Assembly (NCBI RefSeq): GCF_900095135.1
Contig: NZ_LT605205.1
Span: 1,488,001 to 1,552,000, forward strand
Source: Proteiniphilum saccharofermentans
GTDB taxonomy: Bacteria; Bacteroidota; Bacteroidia; Bacteroidales; Dysgonomonadaceae
Direction: 5' to 3'
Length of the DNA: 64,000 nt
Shown: positions 39,801 through 48,300 of the stretch, piece after piece
Numbering within the stretch: position 1 is the stretch's first letter
Layout of the letters: each line of letters starts with the position of its first letter
The notes under the pieces: model-generated
The model's database searches: none
The model's input: the letters and a program-made list of their open reading frames with translations, nothing else
Told to the model about the DNA's origin: nothing
Translations under genes and position numbers: made by a program

Positions 39801-39983
39801 CTGCCTAAGAACTGGAGTGAAAAAATAGGTTCTTCCCATGTCCGTTTATATGTCAACGGAACAAACATATTCTCATTGGATAATGTAGGGAGATTTGAAA
39901 TCGATCCGGAAATAGCTTCGGAAAACGGACTGGTTTATCCGCTTCAGAAAATGCTTTTATTCGGTGTTAATCTAACGTTTTAA
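36810..39983 (+). CDS. SusC-family TonB-dependent outer membrane transporter (second locus)
   Basis: A 1057-residue receptor with signal peptide, carboxypeptidase-regulatory domain (VVGNVVDGNNTPLIGVNVIE), TonB box region (EEVVVVGYGTQSKRNISG), plug (VIDGVPYGG, ILKDASAAVYGLRAANGVV) and barrel ending in LLFGVNLTF. It pairs with the SusD at 40084. No sigma factor, anti-sigma factor or HTCS gene accompanies this pair, and no glycosidase lies downstream, so its substrate cannot be read from context. The preceding S9 peptidase is separated from it by a terminator. Confidence 0.96.
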   Translation: MQTKKLIIFLFSLFILLIFSLEIMAQNAVVGNVVDGNNTPLIGVNVIEKGTTNGTVTDVDGNFTLNVDNGATLVFSYIGYITQEVVVSGRKLDVVLLEDTEMLEEVVVVGYGTQSKRNISGSISSIKSEDIIRSTSTTLSGALAGKVQGITTRAADARPGRGVNLQIRNMGNPLYVIDGVPYGGITGADAFGMSQGSGEDIFNNLSLEDIESISILKDASAAVYGLRAANGVVLVTTKKGRKDDNINVNINGYYGLQNFTRYPQPANAYQFVRARVESEQNYGRNPAALYSPEELAKWQAGTEPGYKSYDYLDIVTRRNVPQYYLNANVSGGTNRATYYLSVAHTDQDAILRDFYYKRSNVQANLEANLTSGLTVGTQMSAILETTHNVGVPGLDDYFNPLLSVFTMWPIESPYANDNPNYIHQTHNVNVNPATYKDDVTGWVDQINRTMNVNLYAQYKFNFGLTLKGMYAYNYRNDDFDGFEYTYDAYRYDPQTDTYYTQPGWGNQNPWREKHKRNVVQRFQQFSASYDKVFGDHTVSAVLAYEQSDYDNTYLVIHTVPSNNYIEKMYLDEQDYLADDWSYQARAGYIGRINYNYKERYILEVLGRYDGSYLYYTDSQFGFFPGISAAWRISDESFFAPLKSAVSDLKFRASYGVTGSEIWNTANFNEPFPMFSYLGGFNFGDGNSVLDGNFVNGLRPRGLPVRNLSWVENKTTNVGIDISLLNYKLTASFDLFERRRTGLPAARYDVKLPSEVGYSLPRENLESDAHRGIEGLVSYTDHIGDLQYKVAANASLARRRWLEAYKPRFGNSWNEYRNSSEDRWTGITWGYQIIGRFKSAEEIANYPVNIDGRGNTDLLPGDFIYKDVNNDGIINSLDERPIGYALGAQPYISYGLNIGLNWKNWSLTADFAGATMQSYRRNWELKFPFQNNGSAPHYMFEDRWHREDPYNPNSNWVSGTYPAIRQNLRGDHPIYWTNDFWVTNVNYFRLKNVELGYVLPKNWSEKIGSSHVRLYVNGTNIFSLDNVGRFEIDPEIASENGLVYPLQKMLLFGVNLTF

Positions 39984-39989
39984 AAATAA

Positions 39990-40054
39990 TCGTATGAAAC
40001 GAGCATGATAACTGTTCTCATCCGAGTTCATCACTAAATGCGAGTTCCATACGA
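39990..40054 (+). promoter_or_regulatory. Long inverted repeat in the susC-susD spacer
   Basis: Arms 39990-40006 and 40038-40054 are complementary at 14 of 17 positions around a 31-nt loop. The left arm holds an ATG context identical to local start sites, followed by a stop after four codons (Met-Lys-Arg-Ala). It may adjust the ratio of SusD to SusC expression. Confidence 0.5.
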
Positions 40055-40083
40055 CACCATTGAAAATAAATAATTTTAGTCGT

Positions 40084-41925
40084 ATGAAAAAAGATATTCA
40101 ATACTATAGCATAATAGCTTTATTATCTGTTATTCTTGTATCGTGTCATGGGGATTGGCTTGACAGGAATCCTAAAACGATCATTATGGAAGAACAGGTT
40201 TGGAACGATCCGAAGCAAATCGTGGGTCTGCTGGCCAATTTCTATAACCGATTGCCGGTATTTACCGGACTCGAAGGCAATTGGAGAGATATGACAATGT
40301 TTGATGACGCTATGTGGTCCGGTTATTCAGGAGAGGAGTGGAGGAATCAGATGTCGTCTTACGGGAACAATCTGGGAGAAATATGGGATTATGGACTGGT
40401 ACGTGATATTAATCTTTCACTTGAAGGTATTGACGAATATAGTACAGCACTCAGTGAGAGTGAAAAAAACCTTTACAAAGCAGAATTGAGGTTCATAAGA
40501 GCGTATTATTACTTCGAAATGGTAAGGAGAATGGGAGGAATACCGCTGATTACCGAACAACTGGTATATGATTTTAGTGGCGATCCTACTTATTTACAAC
40601 ATCCCCGGGCTACGGAAGCGGCTGTTTATGAATTTATTGCCAATGAAATGGATGAAATCAAAGATCAACTCGGCAATGAAGGGAGTACGACGAGAGCCAA
40701 CGAGTTTATTGCACTCGCATTGAAGAGCAGGGCTATGCTGTATGCCGCATCCTTGGCAAAATACAATAACCTTATGGCCGTGCCCGTTACAACTCCCGGT
40801 GGGGAGGTCGGGATACCGGCTTCTAAAATTGAGGAATACTACAATGCTTCTTTAGAGGCTTCGTTGGCAATTATTAATTCAGGGAAATATTCATTATACA
40901 GAGGCAACCCTCATTTAGGTGAGAACTATTATGAAATCTTTGATAAGAAAACAGGTAACAATGAAGTGATTTGGGTAAAAGATTATAAAGCACCCGATAA
41001 AAGACACTGGTTTTCTTACGATAATATTGCCCGCGGATTAAGAGAGGATAATCTGGCTTCTTCTTGTGTAACCCCATCGTTGAATCTGGTGGAAAGCTAT
41101 CCTTATCTCGACGGAACAGCCGGTACGCTGAAAAACAGAACCAATGATAACTCCGATTACATATATTACGATGATCTGTCGGATATTTATGCCAATAAAG
41201 ACTGGCGCTTGTATGGAACTGTTCTCTTCTCGGGAGCATCGTTCAAAGGTTTGTCGGCAGGTATTCAGGCCGGAGTGAAAGTCTGGAATGGCACATCATA
41301 CAATACTGTTGAAGGGGAAGACATCGGAACAATGTATACCGATGGTGGAGTATTGGTCGGAAATTCAGGACCTCACCGCTCCATGCAGGAAGTTTCCAAT
41401 ACTGGCTTTTATTTGAGGAAACTCATCCAATCAGGGGCAGGGACAAGTACCCGTGGTATTTTGAGCGATAACTGGTGGATACATTTCCGTCTTGCAGAGA
41501 TATACCTGAATGCCGCGGAAGCTATGATGGAGCTGGGCCTTCCGGATGCGGTCAGGTACGTGAATGAATTGAGGGAAAGAGCAGGACATCCTGCTAACAG
41601 TCTTTCGGATTTGAATTTGGATATCCTGATGAATGAGAGACGAATAGAGTTGGCGTTTGAAGATCACCGCTATTTCGACCTGAAGAGATGGAGAAAAGCA
41701 CATACTGTTTGGAATGGCGATGCAAATAATCCCAATACAATGATTTATGCCCTTTATCCTTACCGGGTAGTAGGTGGCCCTAATGATGGAAAATATGTAT
41801 TCGATAAAATGATCGCACCGCGTTTCAGGAATCCGAGATATTTTCAATTGGCTAATTACTATACATTTATTCCTCAACATGCAAGGGATAATAATCCTAA
41901 AATTGTTCCAAATCCATTTCAATAA
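40084..41925 (+). CDS. SusD-family nutrient-binding lipoprotein (second locus)
   Basis: A 613-residue SusD/RagB protein. ATG 40084 is preferred because it gives a normal lipoprotein signal (MKKDIQYYSIIALLSVILVSC). The TTG 24 bp upstream adds eight residues without a signal role. Family segments include AELRFIRAYYYFEMVRRMGG, ALKSRAMLYAASLA, RLAEIYLNAAEAMMELG and the late MNERRIELAFEDHRYFDLKRW. It is the surface-lid partner of the preceding SusC and is followed 4 bp later by a DUF3823 lipoprotein. Confidence 0.95.
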   Translation: MKKDIQYYSIIALLSVILVSCHGDWLDRNPKTIIMEEQVWNDPKQIVGLLANFYNRLPVFTGLEGNWRDMTMFDDAMWSGYSGEEWRNQMSSYGNNLGEIWDYGLVRDINLSLEGIDEYSTALSESEKNLYKAELRFIRAYYYFEMVRRMGGIPLITEQLVYDFSGDPTYLQHPRATEAAVYEFIANEMDEIKDQLGNEGSTTRANEFIALALKSRAMLYAASLAKYNNLMAVPVTTPGGEVGIPASKIEEYYNASLEASLAIINSGKYSLYRGNPHLGENYYEIFDKKTGNNEVIWVKDYKAPDKRHWFSYDNIARGLREDNLASSCVTPSLNLVESYPYLDGTAGTLKNRTNDNSDYIYYDDLSDIYANKDWRLYGTVLFSGASFKGLSAGIQAGVKVWNGTSYNTVEGEDIGTMYTDGGVLVGNSGPHRSMQEVSNTGFYLRKLIQSGAGTSTRGILSDNWWIHFRLAEIYLNAAEAMMELGLPDAVRYVNELRERAGHPANSLSDLNLDILMNERRIELAFEDHRYFDLKRWRKAHTVWNGDANNPNTMIYALYPYRVVGGPNDGKYVFDKMIAPRFRNPRYFQLANYYTFIPQHARDNNPKIVPNPFQ

Positions 41926-41929
41926 AAAA

Positions 41930-42616
41930 ATGAAAACGATGAAAACGAAAATATTTTTGACAACATATATCAGCGCTATTCTCCTTCTGCTGCTTTTTAG
42001 TTGTGAGAAAGATAATTTTAGTGCTCCGGAGTCCATGTTATCCGGGAAAATAACTTATAACGACGAATCAATAGGTGTCAGGTCAAACGCCCTGCAATTA
42101 GAGTTGTGGCAACATGGTTATCAGAATTTCACGAAAATTCCCGTACATATCGATCAGGATGGAACTTTCTCCGCCATGTTGTTTGATGGGAATTATAAAT
42201 TAGTCCGTATGAACGGGGCTCCGTGGGAAAACAATACAGACTCTATAGATGTGGTAGTTAAAGGAAATACTGTAGTGGATGTTCCCGTTGTCCCTTATTT
42301 CACGATAAGTAATGCTGCTTATTCCAGAAATGCCAAACAGATAACAGCCACATTTACGGTCAACAGGGTAAGTAATCAGAGAGAGTTGAGGGCGGTTCGT
42401 CTTTTCCTGGGAAGAACTATTATTACCGATAATGGGTATAATATTGCGAGTGCAGAAAAACCGGCATCCGAAGTTACACTCGGTACAGCGGTTACGTTAA
42501 CCGTTACTATACCGGATTCCCATACTGAAAAGTTCCTATATGCAAGAATAGGAGTGGAGACAGAGGGTATAGGCCAATTATTGTATTCTCCTTCGGAAAA
42601 AATTCAATTGGATTGA
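41930..42616 (+). CDS. DUF3823 lipoprotein, SusCD accessory
   Basis: A 228-residue lipoprotein (lipobox LLFSC at about residue 25) starting at ATG 41930 or 41939. An earlier in-frame start overlaps SusD and is rejected. The N-terminal carboxypeptidase-like beta-sandwich (LSGKITYNDESIGVRSNALQ, DGTFSAMLFDGNYKLVRMNG) and C-terminal domain (RAVRLFLGRTIITDNGYNI) match DUF3823 proteins. These usually follow SusD and probably bind ligand at the surface. It ends the second SusCD operon and a terminator follows. Confidence 0.85.
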   Translation: MKTMKTKIFLTTYISAILLLLLFSCEKDNFSAPESMLSGKITYNDESIGVRSNALQLELWQHGYQNFTKIPVHIDQDGTFSAMLFDGNYKLVRMNGAPWENNTDSIDVVVKGNTVVDVPVVPYFTISNAAYSRNAKQITATFTVNRVSNQRELRAVRLFLGRTIITDNGYNIASAEKPASEVTLGTAVTLTVTIPDSHTEKFLYARIGVETEGIGQLLYSPSEKIQLD

Positions 42617-42649
42617 TGATGTAGAGAAGATTATAAATTAAGTACTTAA

Positions 42650-42687
42650 AGGGCATGAGCAAGGTAAATTCTACCTGTTCATGCCCT
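42650..42687 (+). terminator. Long hairpin terminator after the second SusCD operon
   Basis: AGGGCATGA...GGTA pairs with TACC...TCATGCCCT in a long stem with one bulge and a mismatch, followed by AAATTTATT. The stem is strong and the T-tract is modest. Confidence 0.65.
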
Positions 42688-42737
42688 AAATTTATTATTA
42701 CTCTGATATTTACACCTATTATCTGTCATAAATTTTG

Positions 42738-42745
42738 TACTTTTG
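42738..42745 (+). promoter_or_regulatory. -7 promoter box (TACTTTTG) for the HAD gene
   Basis: Matches TAnnTTTG 27 bp before the ATG at 42772. It lies downstream of the terminator hairpin. No TTTG sits at the -33 position. Confidence 0.55.
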
Positions 42746-42771
42746 TGCAAAAGTTAGGTTATAAGCATTTT

Positions 42772-43548
42772 ATGGTTAAAGCAATATTTTTTGATATTGA
42801 CGGTACATTGGTCAGTTTCAAAACACATCGGATACCCGATTCCGCCCGGAAATCGATCGAGATGATCAGGAATAAGGGGATTAAAGTATTTATCGCCACC
42901 GGCAGGCACTCTTCAGTGATCAATAATCTGGACGACATGGAGTTCGACGGATATATCACGATGAATGGATGTTACTGCCTGCAAGGTAACGATAATGTTA
43001 TATTTAAAAAAAGTATCGACCAGGCAGATGTCAATAGCTTTATCGATTATATACAACAGAAAAGGGAACTTCCCTGCCTCTTTGTAGAAGAACACCGTCT
43101 TTCTTTTAATTATATCGATGAAGATGTGAAATTTCTGATGAGCCTGTTGAAACAGGAAATGCCTCAGATAAATGATCTTGATTATTACCGGGACAAGGAA
43201 TTATTCCAATTAACGGCGTTTTTCAAAGATTCTCAGGAAGAGGAAGTGATGAGTCTGTTGCCGAACTGTTCAGCTATGCGATGGTATCCGACTTTTGCCG
43301 ATGTCATAGCTAAAGGGGTGGATAAAGGTGTCGGAATAGACCAATTCTGTAATTATTATGGATTCTCCCTGGAAGAGACGATGGCTTTCGGTGATGGAGG
43401 AAACGATATTGAAATGCTTCGTCATGCGGGTATAGGCGTGGCAATGGGAAATGCAAAGGAAGAGATCAAACAGGCGGCAGATTATGTGACCGACACTGTC
43501 GATGATGATGGTGTACTAAAGGCATTACAACATTTTGGGTTGGTGTAA
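42772..43548 (+). CDS. HAD-superfamily (Cof-type) sugar phosphatase
   Basis: A 258-residue cytosolic phosphatase. ATG 42772 is chosen over the in-frame ATG at 42655 because the latter lies inside the terminator hairpin and upstream of the promoter box. Motif I FFDIDGTLV supplies both catalytic Asp residues, motif II is FIATGR, and motif IV is MAFGDGGNDIEMLRHAGIGV. Length and order match the Cof/YidA subfamily with a C2-type cap, which dephosphorylates small sugar phosphates. The specific substrate cannot be inferred. Confidence 0.93.
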   Translation: MVKAIFFDIDGTLVSFKTHRIPDSARKSIEMIRNKGIKVFIATGRHSSVINNLDDMEFDGYITMNGCYCLQGNDNVIFKKSIDQADVNSFIDYIQQKRELPCLFVEEHRLSFNYIDEDVKFLMSLLKQEMPQINDLDYYRDKELFQLTAFFKDSQEEEVMSLLPNCSAMRWYPTFADVIAKGVDKGVGIDQFCNYYGFSLEETMAFGDGGNDIEMLRHAGIGVAMGNAKEEIKQAADYVTDTVDDDGVLKALQHFGLV

Positions 43549-43625
43549 GATCGAGTATCTATCCTATCGAAATTAATCAAGATACTAAACTATACAAACG
43601 ACTAGTTGTCTATATTATAAAAAAT

Positions 43626-43645
43626 GCCTCGCAGATAGGTGAGGC
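43626..43645 (-). terminator. Terminator-like hairpin, T-run on the minus strand
   Basis: GCCTC (43626-43630) pairs with GAGGC (43641-43645). On the minus strand the stem is followed by ATTTTTT. No minus-strand gene ends here, so it either serves the HAD gene weakly in the other direction or ends an unrecognised antisense transcript. Confidence 0.4.
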
Positions 43646-43693
43646 TCTAAATTACTTAATAATCATAATTCCTCAAAATAATCATGCGAAAAC

Positions 43694-43724
43694 TTTGCAA
43701 AATGTAAAGTTTTCCATATATTTG
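43694..43724 (+). promoter_or_regulatory. Promoter of higBA (TTTG-N19-TATATTTG)
   Basis: TTTG at 43694-43697 and TATATTTG at 43717-43724 are spaced by exactly 19 bp, a full Bacteroides-type promoter. The -7 box lies within the palindrome ATATATTTGCATATAT, a plausible HigA autoregulatory operator. Confidence 0.75.
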
Positions 43725-43754
43725 CATATATGACCAGAAGATCAGTAGAAGATA

Positions 43755-44048
43755 ATGATTATAATTGAGAGTCAAATACTCGATGAATTTGTAGAGAAGC
43801 ATGCCGATTGTCGGAAAGCAGTCCAAAACTGGATTAATAAAGTGGAAGATGCTGAATGGAAATCGCATACCGACTTAAAGATGGACTTTCCTTCTGCCGA
43901 TTATGTGAAAAACGGACGATATGTATTCAATATTCGGGGTAATAAATACCGGTTGATCGTGGTTGTTGTTTTCGTAGCAGGTCAATTAATTGTCCGTTTT
44001 ATAGGTACTCATGCTGAGTATGATAAAATTAATGCAGAATCTGTTTAA
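43755..44048 (+). CDS. higB: HigB-type toxin (RelE superfamily mRNA interferase)
   Basis: A 97-residue protein with the HigB toxin pattern: DCRKAVQNWINKVEDAEW, followed by DYVKNGRYVFNIRGNKYRLI and the C-terminal RFIGTHAEYDKI. HigB toxins cut mRNA on the ribosome. The typical length is 95-110 residues and all blocks are present. The order toxin first, antitoxin second, is characteristic of higBA. The antitoxin follows after 15 bp. Confidence 0.9.
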   Translation: MIIIESQILDEFVEKHADCRKAVQNWINKVEDAEWKSHTDLKMDFPSADYVKNGRYVFNIRGNKYRLIVVVVFVAGQLIVRFIGTHAEYDKINAESV

Positions 44049-44063
44049 AAAAGGAGATGAGTT

Positions 44064-44480
44064 ATGAAAATGAAATATTTAGATCTGAAAGAAATAAAGG
44101 ATTTATCTCAATTCACAGAGATAAAAGCATATTATGAAGATATATTGCAGAAAGCTACGGAAACCGGAGCTCTGGAAGTGCAGGATGCTGATAATGAATA
44201 TATCAAAGAATTAGACCGTATAGGCAAAATAGTATATGCGTATGAAAGGTTACATTTTCCCGCGAAGAATTTGAAGTTTAAATCTCCTTTGATTATCTCA
44301 ATCGAAAATGAACTCGACAAGAGGCAATTAAAACAACGTCAAGCGGCAGAACTGTTGGATGTCAAAGAATCAACATTCAGCCAAATTATGAAAGGAAAGC
44401 GGTCTGTTCCAAAGATAATGGCTAAGAAATTGTACTCGGAATTCAATATTGACCCGGTACTTATTTTGGAAAATTTATAA
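44064..44480 (+). CDS. higA: HigA-type antitoxin with Xre HTH
   Basis: A 138-residue DNA-binding antitoxin. The N-terminal half is a HigB-binding helical region with IKELDRIGKIVYAYERLHFP. The C-terminal helix-turn-helix is KQRQAAELLDVKESTFSQIM followed by KGKRSVPKIMAKKLYSEFNI. It neutralises the preceding toxin and probably represses the operon through the palindromes around 43690-43730. The start could be ATG 44064 or 44070. Confidence 0.9.
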   Translation: MKMKYLDLKEIKDLSQFTEIKAYYEDILQKATETGALEVQDADNEYIKELDRIGKIVYAYERLHFPAKNLKFKSPLIISIENELDKRQLKQRQAAELLDVKESTFSQIMKGKRSVPKIMAKKLYSEFNIDPVLILENL

Positions 44481-44563
44481 AATTAGAATAATATTACATT
44501 GGCCGGTTATTACGATTTTGTTTTTGCCCTGGGTTCTGGGCTCTGGATATCTACTTAACTAAA

Positions 44564-44597
44564 AACTCCCTTACGAGAACAGTGTCGTAAGAGAGTT
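44564..44597 (-). terminator. Terminator at the end of the C26/beta-galactosidase operon
   Basis: AACTC.CTTACGA pairs with TCGTAAG.GAGTT around a loop of about 8 nt. On the minus strand the stem runs into GTTTTTA. It lies 20 bp beyond the stop of the C26 gene and may also stop higBA transcripts. Confidence 0.65.
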
Positions 44598-44616
44598 CAA
44601 AGTTTGAATGTCTTCT

Positions 44617-45390
44617 TTATTTTGATGCTTCTGTGAGTGCTCTAAAGAGCGGCAGGAATGTGTCGTCTCCTTTGGATACAAATCCTTCGGGGTGGAATTG
44701 TACTCCTACAACGAATTGGTCTCCCTCTTTTTCAATAGCCTCTACCACTCCGTCTTTTGCTCTTGCACTGATCTTAAACCCTTTGGCAATATCTTTTACC
44801 GCCTGATGGTGAAAAGAGTTAACTACTACCGACTCTCTGCCGAGTATTTTATAGAGTTTTGAGTTCTTATCAATATCGATAGTATGCGTTCCGTAGCTGC
44901 TTGGAGCATTTTGAGAGTGCTTCACAAATGTACCTTCGACCTGGGATGGGATGTCCTGATAAAGTGTCCCGCCAAAGGCAACATTCATAGCTTGTTCTCC
45001 ACGACAGATTCCCAATACAGGTAATCCCTTTTCTACGGCCATTCTGATAAGAGTTATATCGAACTCGTCTCTTTTCGGGGCAATACCGCCCATGGCACGT
45101 ACAGGCTCTTCGTTAAACCATTTTAGCGGGTCAATATCTTCTCCTCCGGTCATAACAAGACCATCGATTACTTCCAGAACACGCGTAAGCTCCTCCTTAT
45201 CGGAGGTCATAGGGATAACAAGAGGAACACCCCCTGCTCTTTTAATCGAGTTGATATAGGTAAGTGGAGCAGATGCAGAACTTTCGGTTGCGACTGAAGA
45301 TACACCGATAATAGGTTTTTTCTGGGCATAAGCAGATATAAGTGTAAATATCAGTACAATGGATAATAGACTTCTTCTTTTCATACTCAA
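44617..45390 (-). CDS. Secreted class I glutamine amidotransferase-like hydrolase (peptidase C26)
   Basis: A 257-residue protein of the gamma-glutamyl-gamma-aminobutyrate hydrolase family (PuuD-like). The nucleophile is Cys129 in LGICRGEQAMN, and the His/Glu pair is in VGVQFHPEG. GGEDIDP and NSFHHQAVKDIA are also conserved. It has a signal peptide (LLSIVLIFTLISAYAQ), unusual compared with cytosolic PuuD, so it probably cleaves gamma-glutamyl bonds in periplasmic peptides. It starts 4 bp after the beta-galactosidase stop, so the two are co-transcribed. The start could be Met at 45390 or 45384. Confidence 0.88.
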   Translation of the reverse strand: MSMKRRSLLSIVLIFTLISAYAQKKPIIGVSSVATESSASAPLTYINSIKRAGGVPLVIPMTSDKEELTRVLEVIDGLVMTGGEDIDPLKWFNEEPVRAMGGIAPKRDEFDITLIRMAVEKGLPVLGICRGEQAMNVAFGGTLYQDIPSQVEGTFVKHSQNAPSSYGTHTIDIDKNSKLYKILGRESVVVNSFHHQAVKDIAKGFKISARAKDGVVEAIEKEGDQFVVGVQFHPEGFVSKGDDTFLPLFRALTEASK

Positions 45391-45394
45391 GACT

Positions 45395-48300
45395 TTACAA
45401 GTTATCCAGGCTAATAGTATAACTGTATCTGTATTCTTTGTCTGAGAACCTGTACTCGTTCAGCGGTTTAGCTCCCCATGAATTTAGTCCGGCTACGCCG
45501 CGTTGGAACAGATCGACACAGAGAACAGTCTCTTTACGGGGAAGTACATCCGACCAGTGTTGTTGTTTCTTGGTCATTCCCGGATCAAGGTCTTCCGGAC
45601 GGTAGTTGGTCGCACTTACCGACAACGGTTGAGGTCCGTCCACCCTTATGCCTTTACCTGCTTCATTCTGGAGTGTCAGCCAGCGGACATCGGTTTTATT
45701 CCCGGTTTCCTGTGGACGATAATAGGTATAGGCCTGATTCTTTACAAGACCTTCCCAGATACCCATAAATGTATCGGTATTGCGGTCGATGTAATTCTCC
45801 CACGGCCCGCGCCCGTACCAGCGGAATTGATTGTATTCTTCCGGCAGAACCATCAGCATACCGAAACGCATCATCTCCGGAAGCTCGTTGCTCTGTGCCT
45901 GATAATGGAGATCAGTGGTAAAGCTCCCGTCGTTATTGACGGTGTAAGTAATATCCACAAAGGCTTCTATCCCTCTGAGTTTGGCGCGGTACATAAATGA
46001 TACGCCGTTGTTGTTTTCTTTCATATCGCGGTAACTGTAAATCACATTATGACTTGCTGCGTCCCAGAGACGAAGATTATATTGCTCTCCCGAACCGAAG
46101 TCATTGTCGACCGGAGCCCTCCAGAAATTCAGGCGGGGCAGTTCCTTAAAGATATTTTTCCCGTTTACTTTTGCACTGGTCAATGACCTGCCATCTCTTA
46201 CCGAAAAGACGTACTCTTTGTTGCCCGATGTTACGGTTACGTTTTCATCCTTTCGGGATACATTAAGAGTTCCCGTATGTTCACCGGAAACAAAATAGTT
46301 ATTGGCTTCGAAAGCAAATTCTTCTTTGGCCACTTCAAAACCGGGTTTAATAAATTCATTTCCTTTTTTGTCATAAGCGAACAGATGGAGGAAATACTCC
46401 GTGCCCTTTTCAGGTTGTATTGAAGGGAGTTTCAATTGAACATCCTTGCCGGAATTTACCGGGACTTCTACGGCGAAATCTCCTTCGGCAACTTTTTCAC
46501 CGTTTTTCAATAACACCCACTTATAGCCGAACCCATCGTTGGTCAGATTGGTGAATTTAAAATCATTGATCACAGTGATAAGACCTTTGTTGAGGTCTTT
46601 TGCCTCAAAAAGAATGTTCTGATAAACCTTTTTCACTATATGGGTATGGGGCATATAATTCTGGTCGGGAGTAACAAGTCCGTCCATGCAGAAATTGCCG
46701 TCGTTTTGTTTGTTGTATCCCTTCAGGTCTCCTCCGTATGCCCAGTAGAAGCGTCCCTGTTCGTCATGGGCAGGATATCCGTGATTGTACCATTCCCAAA
46801 TGAAGCCTCCCTGCATATTCTTGCTGCTGCGCATCAGTTCCCAGTATTCCGGGAAATTACCCATACTGTTGCCCATCGCATGTGCATATTCGCACATAAT
46901 ATAGGGACGCCCCAGGTCCTGGGCAGCATCACGCTTCATACTTTCCCAGGAGGGATACATCGGGCAGATAATATCAGTATTCCTGTTACGTCCGGCTTGT
47001 TCATACTGTACCGGGCGGCTCGGATCGCGTTGCTTGGCCCAGTCATACATATCGAAGAACGCTTTTCCGTTGCTTGCCTCGTTACCCAGTGACCAGATAA
47101 TCACAGAGGGATGATTTTTATCCCTTTCCACTAAACGGGTGACGCGATCCATATGTTGTCCGTGCCACTCCGGGAAGTTGGAAACATTGTCGGGGCCGTA
47201 ACCCAGCCCGTGTGACTCCAGATTGGTTTCATCCACGAGGTAGATACCATATTCATCGCAGAGTTTATACCATAAAGGTTGTTGAGGATAATGAGATGTG
47301 CGGACAGCATTGATATTCAGTTCTTTCATCAATTGCAGGTTTCGCATCATGATCTCTTTGTCTACTACCTGCCCTTTATTGGTATTGAATTCGTGTAGGT
47401 TGACGCCCTTCAGGAATATTTTTTGCCCGTTCACCAGAAGTTGTCCGTCTTTAATTTCCACTCTGCGGAATCCGATTTTGGAAGAGGTTGCTTCAATCAG
47501 GTTGCCTCTTTCGTCTTTAAGGGTTAGCAGAAGGGTATAGAGGTTCGGTGTTTCTGCCGTCCATTTGTCCGGATTGGGTACTCTTCCCGACAGGCTGATC
47601 TCTTCAGAAAGAGAAGCGCCTATCGTTGCGTCCTTTGTCTGTTGGAAAACATTTTTTCCGTTTTTATCCAGGATGGAAATCTCCAGTTTACGATTTTGGA
47701 TCTGATCGGTATAGTTTTTCAACTCTACTTCAATACTGAACTGTCCATGCCTGTAGGAGTCATCCAGATCGGGATGAGCGAAGAAGTCCTGTATGCGGGT
47801 ATCATCTGTGCTGTACAGGTAAACGCTGCGGTTAATCCCTCCCAAACGCCACATATCCTGGTCTTCCAGGTAAGAGCCGTCGCTGAATTTATGTACCTGG
47901 CACGCCAACAGGTTCTTACCCGGACGAATATAGGGTGTAATATCGAACTCCGCCGGACTTTTGGCGTTTTTATTGATACCTACTTGTTTCCCGTTTACAA
48001 AGACAACCATGAAATTGGTACCCCCCTCAAAATGGAGGAATACCCTTCTACCGTTCCATGTCTCGGGAATAGTAAATGTCTGACGGTAGGCGCCTACCGG
48101 CGAATCATTCCGGTCGATATGAGGAGGATTTTTCGGGAATCCGAAGCCGATATTCACATACATAGGAATACCGTATCCATTGAATTCCCAGTTTCCGGGA
48201 ACGGGCATTTTGCCCCAGGCGCTGTCATCGTAGTTTTCATTGAAAAAACCTACAGGAACTTCATCAACTTTCGGCACCCAATGAAATTTCCAGGTTCCGT

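Noticed and set aside
42655-42771. Upstream extension of the HAD phosphatase
   Set aside because: The ATG lies in the terminator hairpin and before the -7 box. The protein without it starts exactly at the conserved first strand.
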